A DNA stretch of 7,150 nucleotides from Pontimonas sp964350865 (GCA_964350865.1 CAYGLJ010000046.1:1-7150); one strand, 5' to 3'. Counted from the first letter of the stretch, positions 1 to 6,131 are shown. The notes: generated from the sequence alone by a model not told the origin. Translations and numbers: made by a program.

Positions 1-21
1 CGCCCCTTTAGACTGTGGGCC

Positions 22-777
22 ATGGTCGCTCTCGCCCTCCCCCGCCTTCACTGGGGACAAGAAGACGCAACCCGCAAAGCCCTCGTCGTGCATGGGCTCG
101 GGTCTTCCGCTGCCACGACCTGGCAGGTGTCCGAAGCGCTTGCGGAAGCAGGGTGGTCTGCCACCGCGGTTGACCTTCGCGGTCACGGACTCGCCCCCAG
201 GGCTACCCGCTATCGGATCGATGACTTTGCGGAAGACTTAGCCTCCACCTCGCCCGAGGGCGGTGGGAGCTGGGATGTGGTGATAGGTCACTCCATTGGC
301 GCCGCGAGCGCCGTCATGGCCGCCCACCGTTCACCCAGCTGGACCACCAGGCTGATCCTTCTAGATCCCGCTCTTGAACTGGGCGAGGCGACCAAGAATC
401 AGGTGTTGGAGAACCAGCGCCAAGGTCACCTGCACCAGGGGGTCGAGGATATTCGCCAGGCGAACCCGCACTGGCACCCCCTGGATGTTGAACTCAAGGT
501 CCAGGCACACAAGCAGGCAAGTTTGTTTGCTCTCGAGCACGCGGTGTTTGACAATGACCCCTGGAACGTGACCCAGGAGGCCACCTCGCTCGCTATTCCC
601 GCGCTTGTCGTCGGGGCCGACCCCTCCGAGGGCTCCATGTTCTGCAACGACTACGCGGCGCGCATGGTGGAGACCAATCCTCACATGACGTATCGGATCA
701 TCGAAGGAGCTGGGCACAGCGTCCACCGCGATAAGCCCAGGGAGACACTGGACGCGATTCTGTCCTACCTGGCCTAG
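22..777 (+). CDS. alpha/beta-fold hydrolase
   Basis: Probable cytoplasmic serine hydrolase of 251 residues; substrate unknown. The fold is recognisable from the oxyanion-hole segment VVHGLG (residues 22-27), the DLRGHG turn (51-56), the nucleophile elbow GHSIGA with Ser91, a candidate acid at Asp200 (VGADPS) and the catalytic histidine His232 in GAGHSVH. The order and spacing of the triad are normal, so it should be active. No signal peptide or membrane segment is seen. The ATG at 22 is chosen because homologues of this type begin a few residues before the first beta strand (LPRLHWG). There is no clear Shine-Dalgarno and the frame is open to the window edge, so a start further upstream is possible. 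It is convergent with the next hydrolase and overlaps it by four bases. The two proteins are distinct subtypes rather than recent duplicates. Esterase, lipase or C-C hydrolase activity cannot be told apart from sequence alone. Confidence 0.88.
   Translation: MVALALPRLHWGQEDATRKALVVHGLGSSAATTWQVSEALAEAGWSATAVDLRGHGLAPRATRYRIDDFAEDLASTSPEGGGSWDVVIGHSIGAASAVMAAHRSPSWTTRLILLDPALELGEATKNQVLENQRQGHLHQGVEDIRQANPHWHPLDVELKVQAHKQASLFALEHAVFDNDPWNVTQEATSLAIPALVVGADPSEGSMFCNDYAARMVETNPHMTYRIIEGAGHSVHRDKPRETLDAILSYLA
774..777. other. Shared CTAG: overlapping stop codons of convergent genes
   Basis: The palindrome CTAG supplies the TAG stop of the forward hydrolase (775-777) and, read on the other strand, the TAG stop of the reverse hydrolase (776-774). 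There is therefore no intergenic space and no intrinsic terminator between them. Confidence 0.95.
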
Positions 778-1607
778 CCGCGCTCCTTCACCACACGAAT
801 AGGCGTCGTGGGCGGGCTTGGGTTGTTGACCAGTCTCGCAAGCTCCTCCGCAAACTTCGTCCGGATCACGTGGTCCGCCCCTTCCACCTTGGTGGAAGCA
901 ACACCGCGCATCCGCTCGATGATGCGCAACCCTGCCGGCGCCATGAAGGGATCCCTCGTTCCCCAAATCGCATCGACCGGAATTTTGACCTGCGCTAAGT
1001 CAGTCATCGCCGTTTGCTGCTCGACGCAGTTCTCCAGAGACAAACTGATTGCTCGCCAGTTCTTCTCGGTGACCTCAAGGCCACCCTTCATCGGCACCAA
1101 CAACGAGGCCGCTCTGGCGGCAGCTTCGGTAAAGGTCCGATTGGTGCGCATGTAGCTCTGGAGCTTGCGATACGCCTCCATTTGGAATCGCTCCAAGGGG
1201 TCCAAAACAGTATTGCCGGGCAAGTAAATCGGGGGCGAGGCAAGAATGAGGTGGGAGAGCATCGAGGGGTTCTCAGCTGCATAGCGGGCCGCAATCAGCG
1301 AGCCTAAGGAGTGACCCACGAGGGTGGCTCGGCCACTGATTCTGAGTGTCCGAATAGTTCTCTCCACAGCGGCCACGTGCTCTTCCAAGGTGTAGGTCGC
1401 GGTGGTGGGGGCAGGTGACTTTCCAAAGCCCAAGAGATCAATGGAGACCACCCGATGGTTATCCCGCAACAACGGGACAAGCATGTCGAAGGTCGCTGAG
1501 GAGGATGCGATGCCGTGGAGAAGAATGACCGGATGGCCTTCGCCCTCGTCGACTGCTACATACAGCTTGGGGGCTCCAGTGCCAAAGAGAAACTCACGAA
1601 AACCCAT
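774..1607 (-). CDS. alpha/beta-fold hydrolase
   Basis: Second serine hydrolase, 277 residues, about the usual length for single-domain members of the family. Visible motifs in order are LLHGIASSS (residues 29-37, oxyanion region), DLLGFGKS (57-64), the nucleophile elbow VGHSLGS with Ser100, the acid Asp219 in WGTRDPF, and His246 in GADHVI. Residues between about 125 and 200 form the lid region. The DLLGFGKS and GTRDP patterns resemble the epoxide hydrolase, haloperoxidase and meta-cleavage hydrolase branches; the real substrate cannot be assigned. The ATG at 1607 is preceded by AGGAG only one base away, which is too close for a normal Shine-Dalgarno, while a GATACT hexamer sits exactly at -12 to -7, so leaderless translation is plausible. 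There is no secretion signal. A proline-rich C-terminal tail (PSPPTTP, about 263-269) follows the fold. It is divergent from the DUF4349 gene. Confidence 0.9.
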   Translation of the reverse strand: MGFREFLFGTGAPKLYVAVDEGEGHPVILLHGIASSSATFDMLVPLLRDNHRVVSIDLLGFGKSPAPTTATYTLEEHVAAVERTIRTLRISGRATLVGHSLGSLIAARYAAENPSMLSHLILASPPIYLPGNTVLDPLERFQMEAYRKLQSYMRTNRTFTEAAARAASLLVPMKGGLEVTEKNWRAISLSLENCVEQQTAMTDLAQVKIPVDAIWGTRDPFMAPAGLRIIERMRGVASTKVEGADHVIRTKFAEELARLVNNPSPPTTPIRVVKERG

Positions 1608-1613
1608 GCTCCT

Positions 1614-1619
1614 AGTATC
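1614..1619 (-). promoter_or_regulatory. Possible -10 element for the reverse hydrolase
   Basis: GATACT on the minus strand matches TATAAT at four of six positions and lies at -12 to -7 relative to the A of the ATG at 1607, the arrangement expected for a leaderless actinobacterial transcript. No convincing -35 is present. This is weak evidence based mainly on placement. Confidence 0.3.
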
Positions 1620-1662
1620 ACCCGTCTCCCCTCGCGCGGGTCACATAGCAATTCGTTATCGA

Positions 1663-1682
1663 CTGTAACCATGCTGTAACCA
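1663..1682 (+). promoter_or_regulatory. Direct repeat CTGTAACCA x2, MtrA-box-like
   Basis: Two identical 9-base copies of CTGTAACCA lie at 1663-1671 and 1674-1682, 11 bases apart from start to start, so both copies face the same side of the helix. The core reads GTAAC-N6-GTAAC (1665-1669 and 1676-1680). From memory, this matches the GTAAC-N6-GTAAC-type consensus reported for the response regulator MtrA of the actinobacterial MtrAB-LpqB system, which controls cell-wall and division genes. The repeat centres near -33 relative to the presumed start at 1705, over the -35 region. It could also reach the divergent hydrolase promoter, about 66 bases from that start. The repeat is directly seen; the regulator is inferred. 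Confidence 0.6.
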
Positions 1683-1692
1683 GGTCCGGCTC

Positions 1693-1698
1693 TATGGT
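1693..1698 (+). promoter_or_regulatory. -10 element of a probable leaderless promoter
   Basis: TATGGT fits the TANNNT pattern of actinobacterial -10 elements. Its last base is seven positions before the A of the ATG at 1705, so transcription would start on the start codon itself. Consistent with this, no Shine-Dalgarno precedes that ATG. Confidence 0.55.
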
Positions 1699-1704
1699 GA
1701 TGCC

Positions 1705-2556
1705 ATGACCTTTACTCGCACGCTCGCTGCCCTTGCTCTCTCCTCTGTTCTGACCCTCGCCGGGTGCGCGACCAGCACAGATTCGTGGGAAGAATCCAGC
1801 GTCAGCATGGGCTCCCCTGACATCGCCTACTCCGAGGACCTGGCTGTAGAAATGGATGTGCAGGCGCGCTCTGACATGAGCAGCTCCGTCGAGCCCGACA
1901 TCATTCGAACCGGCTACCTCTCACTCTCCGTTGACTCTCCTGCGGATACCGCGGATCAGATAACCGAGGTAGTGGAAGCGGCCGGTGGACGCATTGCGTC
2001 TCGCTCCGATTACACCCCCGTGGACTACGGGCAACCGAGTTCCTACCTCGAGGCTCGCATTCCGTATGAAGTACTCGACGCGACGGTAGCGAGCCTGCAG
2101 GAACTCGGTGATGTCCAAGAGGTGTCGCTCAACACGGTCGATGTGTCGCTTCAGAAAGTTGACCTTGATGCAAGGATCCAGGTCCTCGAAGCGGCGATTA
2201 CTCGCCTCAATGAACTGCTCGCGGAGGCAGCGACTACCTCTGACCTGATTTCGGTGGAGTCGGCACTGTCTGAGCGGCAAGCTGAACTGGACTCGTTGCA
2301 GTCGCAACGCGATTACCTGAGCGACCAGACCATTTTTGCCACGCTCAGCATCTCCCTGATTACTCCGGAGAACGCCACACCGGCCGATCCCGACGGATTC
2401 CTTGACGGGATTATCCGCGGATGGGAGAGCATCCTCGCGTTCTTTGCCGGAGCAATTGTGTGGGCGGGTATTGCGGTGCCATGGCTGGGTCTGCTGGGTC
2501 TCGTCATTCTCCTGGGTATCGTGGTACGCAGAATCAGACGGCGCCGAAAGGAATAG
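1705..2556 (+). CDS. DUF4349 domain-containing lipoprotein
   Basis: Exported lipoprotein of 283 residues, function unknown. A signal peptide runs over residues 1-20 and ends in a lipobox LAGC with the lipidated Cys21. A polar, low-complexity spacer (about 22-62) follows. The DUF4349 domain starts at the RTGYLSLSV strand (about 68-76) and includes EVVEAAGGRIASRSDY, LEARIPYEVLDATVASL and a helical, probably coiled-coil stretch from about 153 to 207. A single transmembrane helix lies at about 245-274, ending in the basic tail RRIRRRRKE, which fits a cytoplasmic C-terminus. The protein would thus be held at both ends with the domain outside the membrane. DUF4349 proteins are commonly small membrane-anchored proteins with this layout. 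It stands 30 bases ahead of an ABC transporter pair and is probably cotranscribed with it, which suggests an envelope or export-related role (inference). The start is fixed by the signal peptide and the leaderless -10. Confidence 0.9.
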   Translation: MTFTRTLAALALSSVLTLAGCATSTDSWEESSVSMGSPDIAYSEDLAVEMDVQARSDMSSSVEPDIIRTGYLSLSVDSPADTADQITEVVEAAGGRIASRSDYTPVDYGQPSSYLEARIPYEVLDATVASLQELGDVQEVSLNTVDVSLQKVDLDARIQVLEAAITRLNELLAEAATTSDLISVESALSERQAELDSLQSQRDYLSDQTIFATLSISLITPENATPADPDGFLDGIIRGWESILAFFAGAIVWAGIAVPWLGLLGLVILLGIVVRRIRRRRKE

Positions 2557-2561
2557 GCTCG

Positions 2562-2586
2562 GTGTCAGGTGAGGAGAAACTGACAC
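2562..2586 (+). promoter_or_regulatory. Hairpin carrying the ABC ATPase ribosome binding site in its loop
   Basis: GTGTCAG (2562-2568) and CTGACAC (2580-2586) are a perfect 7-base inverted repeat around an 11-base loop. The loop holds the Shine-Dalgarno AGGAG (2572-2576). The 3' arm ends directly against the ATG at 2587, giving a ten-base spacing from AGGAG to ATG, slightly long unless the stem is considered. It could act as an RNA stem-loop that affects initiation or as a dyad DNA operator. The repeat is seen; a role is inferred. Confidence 0.5.
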
Positions 2587-3294
2587 ATGGTTGCGATTGC
2601 GTTCCGGGGTCTTACCAAGTCGTATGGAAAGTCTCACGCCGTAGATAATCTGACGGCGGATGTTCATCCAGGTCGGGTGACAGGATTCCTCGGGCCCAAT
2701 GGGGCTGGAAAATCCACCGCTTTGCGGTGTTTGGTCGGCCTTTCTCGACCGACCAAAGGTCGCACCAGAATTCTCGGCAAGCGCTACCCGCAACTGAAGA
2801 ACCCCCTGCTCCACGTCGGTGCAGTGTTGGACTCGAGAGGCTTCCACCCGGGCCTGACGGGGTATCAGAACCTCCGAGTGTTGGCTTCCATGGCCGGACT
2901 ACCGGGCTCCCGAGTTGACGAAGTACTTGCCCAAGTGGAGCTCAGTGATGCGAGAAACAAACGAGTCAAGGGCTATTCGCTCGGTATGAAGCAGCGACTT
3001 TCACTCGCTGCAGCACTCCTGGGTGACCCTGAAGTCTTGATTCTCGATGAGCCTGCAAATGGGCTTGATCCCGCAGGAATTGCCTGGCTTCGCACCTTCA
3101 TCGGCGAGCAAGCGAAGGCAGGGAAAACCGTTCTCGTGTCGTCCCACCAGTTGGCGGAGCTGCAGAACGTGGTGGATGACGTCATCATCATCAATCGAGG
3201 CGTGCTGGTGGCGTCGGGAACATTGGACGACATCACCGAAGGCCAAACGCTCGAAGAAGCGTTCTTGAGACTCACCAGCGAGGTTTCGTCATGA
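2587..3294 (+). CDS. ABC transporter ATP-binding protein (BcrA/CcmA-like)
   Basis: Cytoplasmic ATPase subunit of an ABC-2 type exporter, 235 residues, a full single nucleotide-binding domain. The A-loop region is LTKSYG (residues 9-14). Walker A is GPNGAGKST (36-44). The signature is YSLGMKQRL (130-138), typical of the drug, bacitracin and lantibiotic exporter branch. Walker B with the catalytic glutamate is LILDEP (151-156), the D-loop is NGLD (158-161) and the switch histidine is His187 in SSHQL. The Q-loop position reads GAVLDSRG rather than carrying a glutamine, as is common in this branch. Its stop codon overlaps the permease start (ATGA), so the two are translationally coupled and very probably form one transporter. 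The cargo is unknown. The short C-terminal extension after about 215 (TLEEAFLRLT) is the usual family ending. Confidence 0.95.
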   Translation: MVAIAFRGLTKSYGKSHAVDNLTADVHPGRVTGFLGPNGAGKSTALRCLVGLSRPTKGRTRILGKRYPQLKNPLLHVGAVLDSRGFHPGLTGYQNLRVLASMAGLPGSRVDEVLAQVELSDARNKRVKGYSLGMKQRLSLAAALLGDPEVLILDEPANGLDPAGIAWLRTFIGEQAKAGKTVLVSSHQLAELQNVVDDVIIINRGVLVASGTLDDITEGQTLEEAFLRLTSEVSS

Positions 3295-3691
3295 GATTGC
3301 TCGCAGCTGAGCTGAGAAAAATCACTTACCAACGAGCTATGTGGGGGTTATTGATTGCTGCTGTCGCCTTTGCTGCGCTCGGTACGGGATCGACCCCGGT
3401 GATTCTTGACCAGAGCGAAGATGGATTGGGATTTGGGACGCTGGCCGAGGAGGGCGTCGTTGACTCGGTCTACGCGAATGCGATTTCTGGCTACATTTTT
3501 GCGGTACTCGTCGGTGTTCTCATTGTGGCCGGGGAATTCCGACACGGAACAGCAGTCGCCACCTACGTCGCTGCTCCCCGGCGGGGGACTGTGTTCCTGG
3601 CCAAGCTCGCTGCCTCTGTCATCGCCGGAGTGGTGTTGATGATTATCTCCACTCTCGGAGGGATTCTGGCGGGTGCAGTGGCGCTCGAGTT
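3291..3691 (+). CDS. ABC-2 type transporter permease (3' end in assembly gap)
   Basis: Membrane subunit paired with the ATPase just upstream. Only the first 133 codons are present; the frame runs into the N run at 3692. Visible parts are an N-terminal amphipathic stretch LLAAELRKITYQR, a first membrane helix (about 17-35, WGLLIAAVAFAALG), an extracytoplasmic loop with acidic residues (about 40-62), a second helix (about 66-84, SGYIFAVLVGVLIVAG), the EFRHGTAVATYVAAPRR segment (about 86-102), which is characteristic of ABC-2 permeases of this kind, and a third helix (about 106-131). Permeases of this type usually have about 240-270 residues and six helices, so roughly half is missing. The ATG at 3291 lies in the ATGA overlap with the ATPase stop. 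Truncation is an assembly effect, not evidence of a broken gene. Confidence 0.88.
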
Positions 3692-3791
3692 NNNNNNNNN
3701 NNNNNNNNNNNNNNNNNNNNNNNNNNNNNNNNNNNNNNNNNNNNNNNNNNNNNNNNNNNNNNNNNNNNNNNNNNNNNNNNNNNNNNNNNNN
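3692..3791. other. Assembly gap of exactly 100 N
   Basis: One hundred N in a row, the conventional filler for a scaffold join of unknown length. It hides the second half of the permease, the last few codons of the glycoside hydrolase and whatever lies between these two convergent genes. Any reading frame drawn across it is unreliable. Confidence 0.98.
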
Positions 3792-4995
3792 CACTGCGCA
3801 ACGTGAGCACTCGACGCAGCGATGCCTCCACTTGTTCTTCGGAGACCACACCTTCTGCAACTGCTTGCTCCATGGCATCCAGCATGAGCGTGTAGGTCTC
3901 GTAGGTGGGGTCTTCGGCTGGGTCCACCGCCAACATGATCAAGTCGTGCCCGGAGACCAGTGCGGCCACAGCAAGCGCTGCGGGATCCCGATATTGCTCT
4001 TCGCCTGAGTTTCGAAGCATCCGGAGATCATCGGTGATAACGACTCCGCCAAACGCCAGATCCTCCCGCAGAATGCGCACCCAATCATCGGAGAGGGAGG
4101 CTGGATCTTTACTGACCGAGGGAACTCGAATGTGGCCGGTCATCACGAGTTCAGCGCCCGCAGCGATTCCGGCCTCGAAGGGCAGAGCGTGAGTGGATCT
4201 CCACTGTTCAAAGCTGATATCGGAGCTCGGCACTACCCGGTGGGAGTCCGCAAAGACTAGACCGTGGCCCGGGAAGTGCTTGAGTGTCTGGGCGACCTCG
4301 GGTACCTCAGCGCTCGCCGCCACAGCCACATGCTCAGAGGCAATAGCGGGATCAGTGGAGAACGAGCGGGAGTGGATATATGCACCAGACCCGAGGCTCA
4401 CATCCGCCACAACCCCAAAGTTCACGTTGGCTCCAGCTCGATCGACGAGTTGCTGGCGGGCAAGGAACGCCTCTGCGGTGGCGGCCACGTCGCCAGCACC
4501 GAGCACTCTCGCTCCCGGGAATTGGTCGCCAGGAATTCGAGCCACCGGGTTCCCCTCTTGATCCACCGCGGTAATGAGCGGGAAGTCAGAGGACTCGTGC
4601 AGCGCGCTGATGAAATCCCGAATCGTGTAGACATCGCCCTGAAGATTTCCGGCGAGCAGAAGGAATCCTGCTGCCGGAACCTCGTTGAGGAATTCCTGAT
4701 GAACTGCGGGGTCCATCCCGGACACGGTGACCACCATGAGCCCTGCAAGCTGGGTACGGAGGTCCATTCCCTCGATGGCATCATCGATGCGCTGCTCCAG
4801 CGGATCGATGGGCTCCGGTACAGGTTCAGGCTCCGTGGGCTCTGGGGACACTGCTGGCTCGAGATCTAACACGACGACCTCGGGTTGCGTCGGCGTGACA
4901 GGCGTGGGAAGGGTACACGCGGTGAGAGCGAGGGCAAACCCCAAGAACACTGCGGTTAATCGCCGCAACCGTGCCGAAGTTAGCCTCACCACCAC
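3792..4995 (-). CDS. nagZ: Family 3 glycoside hydrolase lipoprotein, beta-N-acetylhexosaminidase (NagZ type; C-terminus in gap)
   Basis: Predicted to remove N-acetylglucosamine from peptidoglycan fragments during cell-wall recycling, acting on the outer face of the membrane. There are 401 residues before the gap. Residues 1-26 form a signal peptide with lipobox LTAC (Cys27). A Pro/Glu-rich spacer (about 28-64) leads to the TIM-barrel catalytic domain. Within it are the VDQEGNPVARI substrate motif (144-154), the KHFPGHG motif (239-245), the Asp250-Ser251-His252 triplet whose His is the acid/base typical of NagZ enzymes, and the nucleophile Asp322 in VITDDLRM. All key residues are intact. The last visible residues (SLRRVLTLRS) match the helix near the end of the family, so only about 10-20 residues should be missing. 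The start lies in three consecutive GTG codons (4995-4987); the first is used here, and any of the three could serve. It is divergent from iolG, with 108 bases between them. Confidence 0.9.
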
Positions 4996-5004
4996 AGGCT
5001 ACCG

Positions 5005-5023
5005 GCGCCCTCTGAGGGGGCGC
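5005..5023 (-). promoter_or_regulatory. GC-rich hairpin in the nagZ leader
   Basis: GCGCCC (5005-5010) and GGGCGC (5018-5023) form a 6-bp stem with a 7-base loop. In the nagZ mRNA it ends nine bases before the first GTG, and its 3' arm includes most of the only purine-rich, Shine-Dalgarno-like run (AGAGGG, 5013-5008). It has no T tract, so it is not a terminator. A nine-codon frame (ATG at 5028, TAG ending at 4999) spans it, in frame with nagZ and stopping three bases before the GTG. Confidence 0.35.
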
Positions 5024-5052
5024 TCCATGGGGGTATGCAGAGCGGGAAAATC

Positions 5053-5061
5053 TGCCATGAT
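5053..5061 (+). promoter_or_regulatory. Extended -10 element for iolG
   Basis: TGC-CATGAT has the extended -10 TG followed by a hexamer matching TATAAT at four of six positions. No good -35 is seen at the expected distance. It predicts transcription starting near 5068 and a leader of about 36 bases, which carries a good Shine-Dalgarno and the inverted repeat at 5073-5086. Confidence 0.4.
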
Positions 5062-5072
5062 GGTGCCACAAC

Positions 5073-5086
5073 TTTGTCAGAACAAA
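5073..5086 (+). promoter_or_regulatory. Putative iol operator 1, TTTGT-CAGA-ACAAA
   Basis: Perfect 5-base inverted repeat with a 4-base centre. The same arms and spacing recur before iolC at 6117-6130. Placed at about +6 to +19 of the predicted iolG start, it would block transcription if bound by a repressor. Its inner part, TGTCAGAACA, fits nine of ten positions of the consensus I recall for the GntR-family IolR of Corynebacterium glutamicum (KGWCHTRACA; from memory). Confidence 0.6.
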
Positions 5087-5091
5087 CATCC

Positions 5092-5098
5092 AGAGGAG
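5092..5098 (+). promoter_or_regulatory. Ribosome binding site fixing the iolG start
   Basis: AGAGGAG lies five bases before the ATG at 5104. This selects 5104 over the in-frame ATG at 5035, which would lie upstream of the predicted promoter and would add 23 residues before the Rossmann fold. Confidence 0.8.
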
Positions 5099-5103
5099 AC
5101 CTC

Positions 5104-6111
5104 ATGGCAGCGCCGCTTCGCGTGGGACTAATTGGCACCGGCCGTATCGGCCAAGTTCATGCCATGAGCGTGGTGAGCCACCCGGGGACGACTCTGCATC
5201 GGGTTGCTGACGTGTTTGCAGAGGGTGCGAAGAACACCGCGGAGAGCTTCGGGGGAACTGCCACGGACAACCCTGATGACCTGTTCTCTGCTGGTGATGT
5301 CGACATGCTCATCATCGCCTCGCCCACCTCCACCCACATCGACCTCATTGAGAAGGCCATTGACGCGGGCATTCCCGCACTGTGTGAGAAGCCCATTGAT
5401 CTGGACATCCAGCGTGTGGACAAGCTGCGCGACAAGGCAAACTCGACCAGCGTCCCGATTGGCTTGGGATTCAACCGTCGCTTCGATCCGCACTTCGCGG
5501 ACCTTCGCGCCCGAGTGAAGGCCGGTCACATTGGAAACCTGGAGCAACTTCTCATCACCAGTCGCGACCCAGCCCCGGCTTCGACGGACTACCTGGCCGT
5601 TTCCGGGGGAATCTTCCGGGATATGACGATCCACGACTTCGACATGGCTCGATATTTTGTGCCGAACATTGTCTCCGTCAGCGCTCAGGGCTTCAACCAG
5701 TTTTCCGAGGACATCAAGGGCCTTGGTGACTATGACGCCACGTCGGTAACTCTCCGCGGCAGCAACGACGAGTTGGTACTCATCAGTAACTCTCGCCACG
5801 CTGCCCACGGGTTTGATCAGCGCCTCGAAGCGTTTGGTTCGGAAGGAATGTTGCGGGTAGAGAACCTGACCGACACTAATGTCACTCACTACACCTCCAC
5901 GCACGTGGAGGCGAAGGGTCCCTACCAAAACTTCTTCCTCGAGCGCTACATGGATTCCTATCGCAACGAACTCGACGAGTTCGTCAAGAGAATTCGCGGC
6001 GAAGAGTCCAACACCCCCACTTTTGAGGATGGACGCATGGCTCTCGTGTTGGCCAACGCGGCTGCCGAATCTGCTGCCACCGGAGCAACGATTTCGGTCT
6101 CAGGCGACTAG
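5104..6111 (+). CDS. iolG: Inositol 2-dehydrogenase (Gfo/Idh/MocA family)
   Basis: NAD-dependent oxidation of myo-inositol to 2-keto-myo-inositol (scyllo-inosose), the first step of inositol catabolism, in the cytoplasm. The protein has 335 residues, the normal length. The N-terminal Rossmann fold shows GLIGTGRIG (8-16) and the Asp36 region (HRVADVF) at the end of the second strand. The family EKP motif (95-97) carries the conserved Lys96. The C-terminal domain starts after about 120 (GFNRRFDP) and contains FRDMTIHDFDMARY (171-184). Asp173 and His177 in this segment, together with Lys96, correspond to the Lys-Asp-His catalytic set of Bacillus subtilis inositol dehydrogenase. The start at 5104 is set by a strong ribosome binding site. 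Closeness to iolC and the shared operator support the inositol role over other sugar dehydrogenases of the family; activity on scyllo- or D-chiro-inositol cannot be excluded. Confidence 0.9.
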   Translation: MAAPLRVGLIGTGRIGQVHAMSVVSHPGTTLHRVADVFAEGAKNTAESFGGTATDNPDDLFSAGDVDMLIIASPTSTHIDLIEKAIDAGIPALCEKPIDLDIQRVDKLRDKANSTSVPIGLGFNRRFDPHFADLRARVKAGHIGNLEQLLITSRDPAPASTDYLAVSGGIFRDMTIHDFDMARYFVPNIVSVSAQGFNQFSEDIKGLGDYDATSVTLRGSNDELVLISNSRHAAHGFDQRLEAFGSEGMLRVENLTDTNVTHYTSTHVEAKGPYQNFFLERYMDSYRNELDEFVKRIRGEESNTPTFEDGRMALVLANAAAESAATGATISVSGD

Positions 6112-6116
6112 AGGAA

Positions 6117-6130
6117 TTTGTTAATACAAA
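6117..6130 (+). promoter_or_regulatory. Putative iol operator 2, TTTGT-TAAT-ACAAA
   Basis: Perfect 5-base inverted repeat with a 4-base centre, the same arms and spacing as at 5073-5086. It lies directly upstream of the TATGAT -10 element of iolC, at about -27 to -14, where a bound repressor would exclude RNA polymerase. It is a poorer fit than operator 1 to the C. glutamicum IolR consensus as I remember it. Confidence 0.58.
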
Positions 6131-6131
6131 G

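Noticed and set aside
22..1607. Toxin-antitoxin, defence or mobile module at the two adjacent hydrolases
   Set aside because: Both are ordinary single-domain alpha/beta-hydrolases with intact triads; no integrase, repeats or nuclease domains are nearby.
1921..2847. Long minus-strand open frame opposite the DUF4349 and ATPase genes
   Set aside because: It spans two well-supported forward genes with domains and motifs, has Arg/His/Gln-rich composition without recognisable motifs, and behaves as a shadow of GC-biased coding DNA.
3643..3691. Extension of the glycoside hydrolase frame through the N run to 3643
   Set aside because: The frame continues only because N codons are unreadable; the far side is permease coding sequence on the other strand.
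5035..5103. Longer iolG starting at ATG 5035
   Set aside because: It has no ribosome binding site, would span the predicted promoter and operator, and adds residues not expected before the Rossmann GxGxxG. ATG 5104 has AGAGGAG five bases upstream.
5128..5928. 266-codon minus-strand open frame within iolG
   Set aside because: Antisense shadow of a confidently identified dehydrogenase; no family motif and no ribosome binding site support.
6118..6123. TTGTTA as the -35 of the iolC promoter
   Set aside because: Only eight bases separate it from TATGAT, far less than the required 16-18; it is better explained as part of the inverted repeat.
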